Made by a program: the position numbers and the translations under genes
DNA from: Siderastrea radians
Lineage: Eukaryota; Cnidaria; Anthozoa; Scleractinia; Rhizangiidae
Assembly: GCA_964017195.1 (NCBI GenBank)
Contig: OZ024890.1
Location: 66,980,376-67,044,375, forward strand
Length of the DNA stretch: 64,000 nt
Direction: 5' to 3'
Notes under the pieces: generated by a model
The model's database searches: none
Told to the model about the DNA's origin: nothing
The model's input: only the letters and a program-made list of their open reading frames with translations
Shown here: piece by piece, positions 1-10,215 of the stretch
How the letters are laid out: each line of letters opens with the position of its first letter
Numbering within the stretch: the first letter of the stretch is position 1

Positions 1-697
1 AGGATGGAAGAAGCAGAATAGTTTAGAGAGGCGACACAAATTTGACTAAAATTTATGAATAAATTTGTGTGTGTGACATACTTATTTGAGCACATTGTAT
101 GAGAAAATATGACAGTTAGTAGCTATACCCACTTTCATAATGAGGCCAGTTTTGGAAAACCGTTGCGTTGCTGAGGAAATGCGCAGTAAGGGAAGCTGCC
201 ATTAGACTGGCGAACGGTCTCCAGGAATCTGTTTTGGACTTCTGGCCATCTGCATAGTCCGAGACTCCTTTGATGACAATCCATTCGACTTCCAGGCTAT
301 GTGCCGCTGTGTAAATGCCTAAAAAAGAAGTGGCACATTTTTACACAAACGTACAAAATGCCACGATTGGCCGCTGCAAGGAACATCAGGAAGGCCATAG
401 AGATACAGTGCCAGGCGCTCAATCTAAATCGGGACAGAGGTTTACGAACTACCGGCCTTTTTTGAATTGTTTTAAGCGTTTTTTTGAAAGGGAAGCCTAG
501 TGCATAACCTTTCAAATGAAAACGAGTTTACATTAGCCTGGACATAAAACTATTTTCCATGTAAAAGGACGAACACCAAGCTTCGGGTGTCGCTTTGAAA
601 ACGAGACCAAAGATAACTCGGAAATGGCCCATTCTTGCCCGCCAAAGCTTCAAACAAAAAATCCTCCAGTGACCTAATACCAGCTATACGTTAATAA
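1..697. repeat. Segmental duplication, copy 1 (partner 53686-54375)
   Basis: About 690 bases match 53686-54375 in the same orientation with only around a dozen differences plus a short (GT) length change. The match covers PNP exon 2 of gene 1 and flanking intron on both sides. It ends near 697, where the two copies stop aligning after a shared tacgttaata motif. On the left it runs to the window edge and may continue. Introns are as similar as the exon, which points to recent duplication or gene conversion rather than selection on coding alone. Confidence 0.9.
133..318 (-). CDS. Gene 1: PNP-like domain, second exon (C-terminal part, catalytic loop)
   Basis: An internal exon of 186 bases (62 codons, phase 1 at both ends). 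It follows acceptor ttttttag at 319-321 and ends before a GTGGGT donor at 132-127. Joined to the exon at 939-1658 it continues the conserved EMEGEG block into GIYTAAHSLEVEW and KGVSDYADG. In MTA/SAH nucleosidases and related purine nucleoside phosphorylases the Glu of MEG binds the ribose and the Asp of the SD motif is the general acid; both are present. The domain ends at about NWPHYE, as in genes 2 and 3. By comparison with gene 4, a linker and a Death exon should follow to the left of the window. What is seen is the fold-defining motifs; enzyme activity is inferred. Confidence 0.85.
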
Positions 698-938
698 TGT
701 GACGAGTGTGGGACAAAGAAAAAAAAAAGAATTCCTGATGGAAATCCTTTTTTTGACCTTCTGTACACAGGTCGGACGCTCGAATTGCTGAGTTACCGGG
801 AAACTCGTGGTGGGCAGGGCCATATTTACTAACGATCAGCAAATGACAAAAGTGTCCTATGGGGATGTAATTTACTTTGCTGAGAAAAGAAAATCAGTAT
901 CCCTCAACTTTGAATCATGTCTGTAGACAGATTCTTAC

Positions 939-1658
939 CTTCACCTTCCATTTCAATAGCAATCGCTTCAGGGAAACGCCTCATGAGTTCTAAACGCCGT
1001 TCATTGTTATTTACAACCTCTGGGCCGCTCAGAAACACGCCATCACGTTGTATCGCCACTTTTAGTTCTTCCCGTTTTCTCAGTGGTGCCTGCCATCCCT
1101 CACCAGCACTCAGTATCAACTTTGACAAACGCCTTTTCAACGGAACTCTAAAGCCGCGTTCTTCAATACCATCTTCCGTGCTTTTGGATAGAGCATAAGT
1201 TATTAACTTTGCTGAAACTACCACGTCTCCCAGCTTAACTTTCTTCCGGTTTAAGCCACCACAAAAACCCACACAAAACACAGCTTTGGGATTCAAGACT
1301 GTGACAGCATCTTTAACACTAATTGTAGAGCCCCCAGGACCCGACGAACCCATGTGGCATTTCATCAGTGCGATTTTCGTGTTTGTTGCTTTGCCTTTAC
1401 CCATCTCCCCAAAGTACACAAAGCCAAGATCTTCATGATAGCTCTTATAGAAGCCTGCATTCAGAAAGGCAATACAACTGAGAAATTCACAGTCCTTCAC
1501 CGTCAGCAACAGAAAGTCAATCGGAAGCCTGCCGTCATCCCAAGGCTCTGAGACGTCAGGGAGATTTTCACACTCCGGCACACTCATGTTGACCTCTGGT
1601 GGGTCACTGGAACCTTGTACAGGCCTGTCAGTTTCTGAAACCGGTGAAAGCTTTCTTC
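939..1658 (-). CDS. Gene 1: PNP-like (nucleoside phosphorylase/nucleosidase) domain, first exon
   Basis: A 720-base exon (240 codons, phase 1-1) between acceptor tttatgtag (1659-1661) and donor GTAAGA (938). The first 27 residues form a Ser/Pro-rich leader. The PNP_UDP-type Rossmann-like core follows: a LPIDFLLLTV strand, then DLGFVYFG. The glycine-rich FCVGFCGGL, which normally shapes the ribose/phosphate pocket, comes next, then LGDVVVSAKLITY and finally AIAIEMEGEG at the exon end. An internal ATG at 1587 could start translation, but the frame is open back to the splice acceptor and phases match the upstream linkers, so I treat this as an internal exon. PNP-like domains occur as N-terminal modules of STAND/NLR-type proteins in fungi and invertebrates. 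That makes a nucleotide-sensing or nucleotide-cleaving immune role likely but unproven. All the usual motifs are intact here, unlike genes 2 and 3. Confidence 0.87.
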
Positions 1659-1661
1659 CTA

Positions 1662-1995
1662 CATAAATAAATAGATAAATAAATAAATAAATAAATAAAT
1701 AAGTAAATAAATAAACAAATTAAAAAAACAAATGAACGAACGAACGAACGAACAAATGAATGAATGAATGAATGAATGAATGAATGAATGAATGAGTGAG
1801 TGAGTGAGTGAGTGGGTGAGTGAGTGAATGGAATGAATGAATGAATGAATACTTTATGTGTATAAACATCGCAGCCAGAGGCTGAATTACGTATATACAT
1901 GTAAAAGATAAAGCTGCTACTAATATCAATAATATCAATGAATCAATGAATCAATGAATCAATGAATCAATAAATCAATAAATCAATGAATCAAT
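1662..1995. repeat. Tetranucleotide microsatellites in intron before PNP exon
   Basis: An (AATA)n tract (about 1662-1720) is followed by (GAAC), (GAAT) and (GAGT) blocks to about 1850. A second (AATC/AATG) array lies at 1926-1995. On the coding (minus) strand the main motif reads CATT/ATTC, the same motif found upstream of the matching exon in genes 2 and 3. Long open frames across it are repeat artefacts. Confidence 0.95.
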
Positions 1996-2283
1996 ACGAG
2001 TGGTTGCGAGTTCGCGACAACGCACGAACTCATGACTTAAAAAGATGGAAAGTTAGCCTAACACCGGACCTCCTTACGAAGCACATAGTCATTAATGAAA
2101 AAAAAAGAAGGTACAAGAAGATGCAAGGTGCATTAGGTAAAGGACATTTCTTCCATAGACGTTCTTTTGGAAAGAAAAATTTATGAATATTTCCAAGACT
2201 TCATGGTGGTTAAACTAGTCAGATAAAACAAAACCAACACTTTGCATTTTCAAGGTTTAACTTAGGGTTACTTCTTATATGAC

Positions 2284-2373
2284 CCTCAGCGTGAACAGGC
2301 GGTAGCGGGGATCTCTCTGCACCTTGAATGTCCTCTCCTGACGAGGATTTCCTTCGTTTGCGTGGTGGAGTCC
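2284..2373 (-). CDS. Gene 1: basic/serine linker exon L4
   Basis: A 90-base phase 1-1 mini-exon between acceptor ttcttaaag and a GTCATA donor, open throughout. It encodes GTPPRKRRKSSSGEDIQG followed by a Pro-rich tail. The RKRRKSSSG core matches the other three linker exons of this gene. A basic run followed by serines suggests a nuclear-localisation or phosphorylation segment, but that is only inference; no globular domain is visible. It lies 625 bases upstream of the PNP exon. Confidence 0.62.
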
Positions 2374-3142
2374 CTTTAAGAAAGTTAAAAGGAAAAGAAA
2401 GTCAGTTGGACTATTAATCCAAAAACATGATATTATGCATTAGGCGGGCTCAGATAACTAACATAATTTATGCCCCTTATTTATAAGTATTTTAAGGGAA
2501 ACAGAGTAGAGTAGCAAAGCTGCACTTGGTTCATAATGCGTAAAATAACCCGTGCCTTTTAAACGCAGACTAAAACACCTCTTATATATGGATATCTAGT
2601 GAGAAATCAGGCTGTAATGTTCTTAAAGTGTTCCTGGAGTAAACACTGCTTGCTAATGGCCATAATAAAAAGTAAAATTTACCATTGTTCCACTGTTACG
2701 TCATTTCACCGTTTGAGGGCAAGAGAACGCGCAAAATATGCCAGCGTATTACACTGTACAATCCCGGTTTGGCAGGTTTTTTGCTTAAGAAGGACGAAGC
2801 AAAAACAAAATGTAGTGGAATAATTAACCTCTTGTTCGGTGTTTTGGGTGATAATTAGCCTGTTCCAGGCGTTCGGATAGTGGAGCGCGAGCGAAAAATA
2901 AAGCGAGCGAAAGAGCGGGAAAAATTCGAGGGGAGACTGGGGAAGAGGACGAAGCGAGGCGATTTTACTCATTATGGCATTTTTTCTCCCCCCTGCGAGG
3001 CTCGGAAGATTACTACGAAACTCGAAAAATATCCGCGCTTATTATCTAACAAAACAACGAATAACTATTAAGTTGTATATTTACTTCTTATTAACCGAGC
3101 GTGAGGGCCGTACTGGGAGAATATTGCCCGAGGGCTTTCTGG

Positions 3143-3171
3143 TACGGACCGAACGAAGGGAGGTCCGTACA
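3143..3171. repeat. Short inverted repeat
   Basis: The arms GTACGGACC (3143-3151) and GGTCCGTAC (3163-3171) are perfect complements around an 11-base loop, inside the intron between linker exons L3 and L4. They belong to a purine-rich, GAGCG-containing repetitive stretch (about 2860-3185) with no coding signal. No function is apparent. Confidence 0.6.
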
Positions 3172-3440
3172 AGAAAGAGTGAGGCCTAATTATTAATAAA
3201 GTAGACTGGTAATCAGATTGATGCTCTACATTGTGCATAGACTGCTCCAAAGCGCATTTTGCTCTAAGCCTGTGTTTTCCAGTTTCCTAAATTTTCCAAA
3301 TAAGAAACAGCTTTATTTGCCCGAATTGGCTCTCATATATAGCCTGCAGGTTCTTAATCTACAGTTTCTTGTATGCCGCCGTTTTTAGCAAAAAACGAAT
3401 GGAGGACAAATTCTCCCGTATTTAGACAATGATAATTAAC

Positions 3441-3503
3441 CTTCCTGATCTTCGACTGAAACTGAACGGGATGACTTCCTCCTAGGCTTCGGCTTTGGGA
3501 CAC
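3441..3503 (-). CDS. Gene 1: basic/serine linker exon L3
   Basis: A 63-base phase 1-1 exon between acceptor ttcacaag and donor GTTAAT. It encodes GVPKPKPRRKSSRSVSVEDQ. It has the same length as L1 (4762-4824) and shares PKP-x-x-RRKSSRS with it, so the two are duplicates. The donor is weak (GTTAAT), so this exon could be skipped or alternatively spliced. Confidence 0.6.
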
Positions 3504-3797
3504 CTTGTGAAATAACCAATCATCATGAAATAACATAATCTCGCTGCATCAATTCAAATGACTTTTGTGTATTTTTCTCTCTTACAAGCCTGTCAGTTTG
3601 AAAGAGGTTTTATCTTGGACAACTGTTCGTAGGAATGATCGAAGTAATGGAGTTTTCTAGTTGTTTTAGGAACTTCATGGTGAAAAGCTCACAATGCAAT
3701 ACTGGCAAAAGTTTTCATTTACAGATAAAAATTCAACTAGATAACTGAGACCAAACCATCACTTGGAGTTTTCAAGGCGTTATTTAATGAATCTGAC

Positions 3798-3893
3798 CTT
3801 CACCGTGTGCAGTAGTTGTCACTGATTGTTCAGGACTTTGAGTGCTTCCACCGGAGGAGGATTTTCTTCTTTTTTGTCCTGGCGTGGCGGCGC
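3798..3893 (-). CDS. Gene 1: basic/serine linker exon L2
   Basis: A 96-base phase 1-1 exon between acceptor ttttaaag and donor GTCAGA. It reads GAATPGQKRRKSSSGG, then a Ser/Thr/Gln-rich stretch. KRRKSSSG matches L4. The frame is open for all 31 complete codons. Its length equals that of the gene 4 linker exon (96 bases), although that exon lacks the RRKSS core. Confidence 0.62.
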
Positions 3894-4594
3894 CTTTAAA
3901 AAGATAAAAAGAGGAAAAGTCAATTGGACTAATAGTAGCACTTGAATTCTGCGGAGAATTGAAGTTCCTGACTATTGCTTCCTTTTTGCGCTTTTAACTG
4001 ATACAGATGTCACATTTTTGTTGTTGTCAATTTTAAGTCTGATAGTGCTGAAGAACTGGGGAAGAACTGGGAAGAACTGTTACCGAACCCCTCACTATTT
4101 CAGTCAGCTGAAGGGGCCAAGATTTGACCCCAAATCCCATTCCCCGTCTTTATATGGATTCCTGAAGTCCACTCATTTACAACAATGTTTTGTCCACTTC
4201 TTTTGGCAAACGATGAAAAAGAAAACTCGAATTTACGAATTTCCCGTATGTTTTACTGGATTTCGTGTGGATATTCGAGAAGTTCGAGAAGTTTCAGTCA
4301 CCGTCATTTTGGCTCTACGTCAGGACTAGTTCTTGCAACTTAATCAGTGACTTGCGAGAGCATTCGCAGTCGCAGTGTGCTGGTTTTGTGTTAATGTTTA
4401 ACACTTTTTTTACTTATCGTTTCCTATATACGCTGTGCAGGTGTTTTTGGTTCCCAAGACCAGTATCAGGTTACCCAATTACCCAGTCCCTGAACCCAAA
4501 GCCATTTTCCCAGTGCAAATCTAGGCGAATCCCAGCTCCCATTCATTTACCCTTTGAGGACCCTCCGGTATTGGATAAGTTGGAAAAATAGGCA

Positions 4595-4662
4595 GACCTT
4601 CACGTTGGGTTCACAGGTATGAGGCTATTTATGCGCCTCATATATAGTACAGTGTGAAGGTC
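4595..4662. other. Two-arm hairpin in intron of gene 1
   Basis: The outer arms GACCTTCAC (4595-4603) and GTGAAGGTC (4654-4662) enclose inner arms TATGAGGC (4618-4625) and GCCTCATA (4635-4642). Both pairs are perfect, giving a nested imperfect stem. It could be a mobile-element end or an RNA structure; nothing decides between them. Confidence 0.4.
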
Positions 4663-4761
4663 ACACAAAGTTGATACATGTAACGCTTACGTTCATGGCT
4701 AATCAAACACATTTCTTAATTAATCCTTTTACAATTGTTTTCGTCATGGTAGTGATGTTAC

Positions 4762-4824
4762 CTTCCCTAGCTTCTTTTGAAATAGAGCGGGATGACTTCC
4801 TCCTAAGCTGCGGCTTTGGCGAAT
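4762..4824 (-). CDS. Gene 1: basic/serine linker exon L1
   Basis: A 63-base phase 1-1 exon between acceptor ttaaaag and donor GTAACA, the first after the glycosyltransferase exon. It encodes DSPKPQLRRKSSRSISKE plus a short tail. RRKSSRS is shared with L3 at the same position. The junction with the glycosyltransferase exon gives a GAT codon and keeps the frame open. Confidence 0.6.
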
Positions 4825-5390
4825 CTTTTAAAAGAAAATTTAAAAAACCGTTTTTGGTAAGGAGCTGCACCGATTCAAAGTAATATTTAGTGGATTTTCC
4901 CCTCTTAGCTATAGAAAATTAAGGGCGACATCCCTTCATCTCTGTGTAAATCTGTTTAGTTCCTCAGTACCTTTGACCAACTTTTGGCAAGAATTTCTTC
5001 AGTGCGTATCTATTCTTTAAACTAATCTAATTGGAGGACAGAACATTCTCCTTTAGCTCTAAAATTTCGAATCGCAAAAAAACACGAAGACAGTTGCGGG
5101 GTTTAAAAAAGTAAGGTTCCATTTTATTATCATGTTTGCCATCCAAAACAAACAGTAGGAAAGTCAAGACAACTGAGCTGGAAACACGTGTGACATGAAT
5201 CTGTGACCACATGAATCTTGGTCGTACTGACGGTTGATTTACTCGTTTTATGGATTGTGGTCAAGTCATGTTGTGATCATCATTAGCTCTCCGGATCTCT
5301 GGATCAGTTTGCTGATCCGGATCCGGATCTCCGGATCAGTTTGCGTGTCACACAGAAAAAAAGGCAAACAGACAAAAGAAAAACTCCTAC

Positions 5391-6543
5391 CATTACGAAT
5401 GCTCCTCATCGTCTCAACAAGATCGTTGCATTGCTTTGTCCAATTGTACGTCGCTGCATAGTTGTCACGAATGCCTTTCGATTCTCGCAGTCGACGTTCC
5501 CTTTTTTTGTTCCACACTTTCTTAATCTCGGCAGACCAGACATCAGGATCTTCCGAGTCTATCACACATGGTGAACCATAGTCAACCTCTTCCAGGGCTT
5601 CTCCAAATCCCGAGTTGGCACTTACAAGAACAGGCAAACCTGCTGACATCGCTTCCAGAGCGGCGAGACCGAAGCCCTCGGTTCTTGAAGGCATTATGGC
5701 AAGATCCACTTCAGAAAACTGCTGTTTTAGACGTTCCCTCAGTTCTATAAAAGTTCTCACTCTTAGTCGATTTGGAGGAATGTTGCATTCTTTCAATCGA
5801 CTTGCTACTTCTTCCTGTTGCTTTGCGCCAACGAAGATCAGATGAACATTCTCCAGCTTTGCTACAGCTTTAGCTGCAATGTCAAATCCCTTTGAAGAGA
5901 AATCGTCAGCATCGCCACGGCCAAACGCTAAAACTCGACACTTGTTCCCATCTTGCTGGCTCTGTGGTGCATTGAAAAACTCGCTAAAAATGCCTGGTGT
6001 GAGGACAAATACCTTTTGGTCTTTCTCGCAAAAGCGAAGGTAGGATCGATAAGCTTCTGCCAGCTTTGGCCCCAGTGCTACAACAAAGTCGGCCATGACA
6101 CAGAGCTCCACTTCATCTCGATGCTTCTTTTCTCCCTTGGAAAACGCATCTGGGTTATCCTGGATCATCCCCAGCTCCTCTGGGTCGGAATGCACGCACT
6201 GAATCCACTTGCACTGGCGATTTTCTCTTATAATTTGCGCTTGACTTCCCAGTACCACCCCGTGACCAATTACAAAGTCCATTTGGAGGTCTACTGGAGG
6301 AAAGCAAAGCCACTGGTGTTCATCAAACCCAGTTCTTTTTTTCGCCTGTACGAGAGTGACATTGTGACTTAGAGCTGCTTTCTTCTCTTCCTCGTCACAT
6401 CTTAGAAGAAAGACAGAGACTTGCACGTCGGGATGTTTAGCTAATTCTATTGCTAACTCTGTGTTGAAAGTAGACAGTTCGCCACTCTTTGATCCCCACT
6501 CCTCCGCAAGTAGTACCACTTTGATTTTGCTGGAAGAAGCCAT
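5391..6543 (-). CDS. Gene 1: N-terminal glycosyltransferase (GT-B, group 1) exon
   Basis: The first coding exon, 384 codons plus one base, ending at donor GTAGGA (5390). The start ATG at 6543 has a good context (CCACCCATGG); the frame is open a little further up but has no ATG there. Residues 1-8 are a short MASSSKIK lead. The N-terminal Rossmann half starts with KVVLLAEEWG and includes VIGHGVVLG. The C-terminal half has RVLAFGRGDADDFSSKGFDI, and the family's E-x7-E signature is EGFGLAALE, followed by GLPVLVSANSG. This is the sugar-nucleotide-binding half of GT4-type retaining transferases. No signal peptide or membrane segment is seen, so a cytosolic protein is expected. Glycosyltransferase group 1 fused to NACHT/NB-ARC has been reported in Acropora. 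Here the next exons in phase are linkers and a PNP domain, not NACHT. Substrate unknown. Confidence 0.85.
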
Positions 6544-6564
6544 GGGTGGAGTTGGAACTTTCAC

Positions 6565-6884
6565 AATGCTTTAATAATAGAACAATTGCTCATTAAGAAA
6601 TTATTAATAAATTGCTCCAGACCCTAACCTGGGTGTTACCCAGAGAGCAGGACCAGCAACGAGCATGCGCAGGACAAACCCAGTCTAAGGATCCTGGGCA
6701 TTCTCGTTCCCAGAGCCCGCGTCCCCCTAGACCAACTGGGCTACTGAGGAAATGTGCACCAGACTAAAACATACAAATAGGAAATTCAAGGCATTTGGAA
6801 ACCTTGTGCATCCAATAGTCAAGTGACGTAACCGGAAATTGAACAGAACGTAGCTACATGGTTCGCGGCAAACCTTGATAACAT
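6565..6884. other. 5' flank of gene 1, no gene seen
   Basis: This holds the region just upstream of the glycosyltransferase start. It contains fragments of dispersed repeat (for example around 6690-6730) and no clear TATA box or upstream exon. A promoter for gene 1 should lie here or beyond the next repeat, but I cannot point to it. Confidence 0.5.
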
Positions 6885-7268
6885 CCCGGGGGGTACTTCC
6901 CGAAGATTTGGGTCGGGGTGTATGGCGCACTTCTGGAAACCCTTACCCTATTTCAGACTAAAATATGTGATTTTCCCTACCCTATTTCAAGCCTGACCCA
7001 AAATTTTGATACCCTATATCAGACCAGACCCTAACCCTATTTCGTTTCCGTAAACATTTGAGAAGGGCTTCAAATTTCCAACGTTAATCAAGCCTCAGTT
7101 TCTTTGGAGAAGGAAATTAATAAAAAGATAACTTCTTGTAAGAACCATACCAGATCCCATATCAGAGTGCACAAACCTCACCCTATTTCAGACCAAAAAG
7201 GCTAAAAACAATACCCTTTGGCGCCGCACATACCTATATAGATAAATAAAGGGAGGACCCCCCGGGGG
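6885..7268. mobile_element. Short inverted-repeat element with 8-bp target duplication
   Basis: The ends are CCCGGGGGGTACTTCC on the left and its imperfect complement (GGGAGGACCCCCCGGGGG) on the right. The 384-base body is flanked on both sides by GATAACAT (6877-6884 and 7269-7276). An 8-bp duplication is typical of hAT-like elements. The inside contains several copies of a CCCTATTTCAGAC motif and no transposase, so it is non-autonomous. Confidence 0.75.
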
Positions 7269-7276
7269 GATAACAT

Positions 7277-7835
7277 TCAGACTCAAAGCCGGACATCAAT
7301 TCGACTTTACTGCAAGATTATATGAGGAGATTTTCATGACTAATGGTGAATAGATTTGTTCATTGAGGAAAATTTTATCTTAACCCGTTCTGTCACGGAG
7401 TTATTCTCTTTATTCCTCGTCACCGAAATGTCGGGTGATCCGCCCGATTATAACATAACAGTTCCTACAGGCACAAAGCCTCGTTTGAGAGCCCAAACTT
7501 ATTTATTTAATGCAGAGCTGATGAAGTATCTCCGTTTGCGGTAATAAATGTGACAGGAAGTTGAAGAAAACAATCAGAGTGTCAGTACATAAACAGGAAC
7601 GATTTATTCAAATTTATTCAAATTTGTTTCAGCTTTTTGCCCTTGACCGTGGAGTCAAAATAAATTTTAAAAGATCCATTGTTTGTTCCTATCACTACGA
7701 TATTGGGCACACATGACGTCGTGAGTTAATTAATTATGGTTAATCTTGATGAAACAGTATCTTCTAGGAGAAAGAAGGTTTTAATTTATTTCTCGCTGTT
7801 TAGATTGTTCGTGTGACGTTGCTTTTCATACTGAT
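7277..7835. other. Intergenic stretch, nothing recognised
   Basis: AT-rich sequence between the inverted-repeat element and the start of the large duplication. A short open frame (7356-7544) shows no recognisable domain and no conserved copy at the 33-kb duplicate, so I do not call it a gene. Confidence 0.5.
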
Positions 7836-9201
7836 GGAAAGATGTAGAAGTTCCCTTAGACTGAACTGAAAACGCATCGTTCTTACTGAACAAGCTGTCG
7901 AAAATTAAAGGAGGCATTTGGTTGACATATTGAAAGGTAAGTTCTAGAGCTGAAAAACAACTGACTGCGTTTACTCAGCGCTGAGGCTGTTGACTAATCC
8001 GAAATAAATATCATACCTTAGTATGGAAAACTCTGTAAGGCTTTTCTGGTAGTAACAGCAATTGTCAAGTCTCGGTGGAAATCAAACCAAACGTTTGAAC
8101 GGTGTAATTAGTGTTGAATGGAATGGAAACAGCGAGTTGCTGGAACAGGGTCGCCAGGAATGACCCGAATTGACGTCATCAACGATTCTAGGAAAAAAGG
8201 AAGCTGCTTTCGGCTGCAAAAAAGGTACGCTTGGTTGCACCAAAGACGCAAGACAAACAAATGTACTATTACCGCCAAAATACGACCGTAATTGCAAATG
8301 CGTGTTGATCAGTTTGTGTGTCTCACGAAATCTGGGCCACGAGTAGACCCGGAGATGTAGGTCAGTAAATTTTTAATTATTACATTATCTACTTAAAACA
8401 GACGTTGAACGCAGCAGATAATTTATCCGAAAATTATGTTCCAAGCCGCCTGGCATTAAATGCTACGAAGTCCCCGCTGTAACCGAAGCCACTGATTCTT
8501 CAAGCCGTAGAAAGTTACACCACTGAGTGATTTAATGTTTCGGTATAGTGAAATCTCCAAAGGTTCAATGACAGATCAACAGAGGCACGCGGAACCAAAA
8601 TCACGAAGTTTTGGTTAATCATTTGAATCTGGATATATCGATTGCAATTTGCACGATTACGATTGCTGACTGGTGCAACATAACACTGTTTAATTTGCGG
8701 CAGTATTCCAATTTCTTCAGACATTTTTCTAATTCCTGGAAGTGGAAACGAAGGTTCGCGAAATTGAAAGGGTTTTTTCCCTAGGACGACTTCCGGTGTA
8801 TTGTTGCGTCGTATTTGTCGAGCTTTATAAAAGAGTGGTTCACAGTGTACTCCAGTTTCAACTGTTTGTATGGGCTTTTCTTCGCTTTTTGGTTCGCACT
8901 GTTAATGAAGAGCTTTAAATTTTACAGCAGTAGTTGCGCGAATCGGTGCAATAATTCTTCCTTCCCCGGACTCAAGGCAACGACGTTAGCTGACGTTCAG
9001 AGGCAAATGTGGTTAGGATTTCGCTCTATTGTCGCTAGATTTGGATTCTTCATTGGAACATAAGGTACAGTGATTCTAGGGAAATTAGTTGTTATTCTTG
9101 TGGACGTTGCCCTTACTTTCTAAAGCGTTTGCTACTGCAAATCAAAGAATAAATTTTGTCACCGGAAGTCATTACATGGAAACGTTCAAACTATTTTGTC
9201 G

Positions 9202-9209
9202 TATAAAAG
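9202..9209 (+). promoter_or_regulatory. Candidate TATA box for gene 2
   Basis: TATAAAAG lies 1.04 kb upstream of the gene 2 ATG and is preserved in the duplicate at 34917-34924. The block around it (GTATAAAAGAGTTCCATTT and the following TTCTCGGCTGCAAAT) recurs once more at about 9347-9420 with AATAAAAG (9366-9373). A transcript starting about 30 bases downstream would need to splice to the acceptor at 10215. The motif is seen; promoter function is inferred. Confidence 0.4.
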
Positions 9210-9365
9210 AGTTCCATTTCAAGTTCTTCTCGGCTGCAAATAGACAGGCATTTCGCGTATCTCCCGCTTTCCCAGTGCCATTAACTTCATTGTATTAAAC
9301 TTGTATGCTAAGTATGTGAAAAAAGTAGGTATTTCTTGAGACTTTCTTTTGAAATTATTTTGTCG

Positions 9366-9373
9366 AATAAAAG
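9366..9373 (+). promoter_or_regulatory. Second, degenerate TATA-like copy upstream of gene 2
   Basis: AATAAAAG sits in a partial direct repeat of the 9171-9250 block. The single-copy state at the 34.9-kb duplicate suggests a local duplication in copy A. Confidence 0.3.
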
Positions 9374-10005
9374 AGTTCCATTTTCAGTTCTTCTCGGCTG
9401 CAAATATACAGACATTCCGCGCATCTCCTTGAGACTTTCTTTTAATGGGTAAAGCTCTTCCAGCGTCAGGCGATCCACAAAGTTTTACGTAGCACCATTC
9501 GGGATCCAGGTGAGCAACTCGGCCCGGATTAGCAAGCCCTGAAATCACTGAATGACTGACCAAAATTTAGCATTTCACACGGATGCTTCTAAATTTCCCT
9601 GCTGAACACATTCAGAAAAGGTCAGATAATGATTATTGCTCAGCATAAAGATGATTACTCAGCTAAGTCTTGTTTCATGATGTAGTCAGTGCGGCAGTCA
9701 GTTTCGAGTGAATGAATGTGAAAGTGAATGATTGAAACTTTTATATTCACAAAAGTATTTTCAGCTCGAGGGAAGAATTGTGTAATTTACAACTTTTAAA
9801 CAAATCTACAGAATATAAAATAATCATTATAATGTCAATGGACTACAAACACTTGTATGAGTAAATATTCTAAAATAAATCTGGGCCCCGAGATGTCTTC
9901 GAAAGTTCTGTGAAACAGGCCTTAGTCATCAGTGTCGTCAGCCTTGCTGCTATGTTTGTCACGCAGCCGTTCTTAGGGTAGTCACGCAACGCTCCTCCCT
10001 CCCTC

Positions 10006-10154
10006 CATTCATTCATTCATTCATTCATTCATTCATTCATTCATTCATTCATTCATTCATTCATTCATTCATTCATTCATTCATTCATTCATTCATTCAT
10101 TCATTCATTCATTCATTCATTCATTCATTCATTCATTCATTCATTCATTCATTC
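10006..10154. repeat. (ATTC)n microsatellite before gene 2 PNP exon
   Basis: About 150 bases of nearly perfect ATTC repeats, 60 bases before the PNP exon. The same position in gene 3 holds a longer CATC/CATT array, and gene 1 has the same CATT motif on its coding strand. Confidence 0.98.
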
Positions 10155-10215
10155 GAGATTTAATGTGAAAGAAAGGTGTTTTATTTCATTTAACAATATT
10201 CCATTTATATCCAAG

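Noticed and set aside
5266..5390. Extra C-terminal residues after the glycosyltransferase domain
   Set aside because: The frame runs past a good donor (GTAGGA) into a GGATCCGGATC minisatellite; the phase-matched linker exons downstream explain the gene better.
6544..6564. Longer N-terminus of the glycosyltransferase
   Set aside because: It would start at GTG; the ATG at 6543 has a strong context and is the expected eukaryotic start.
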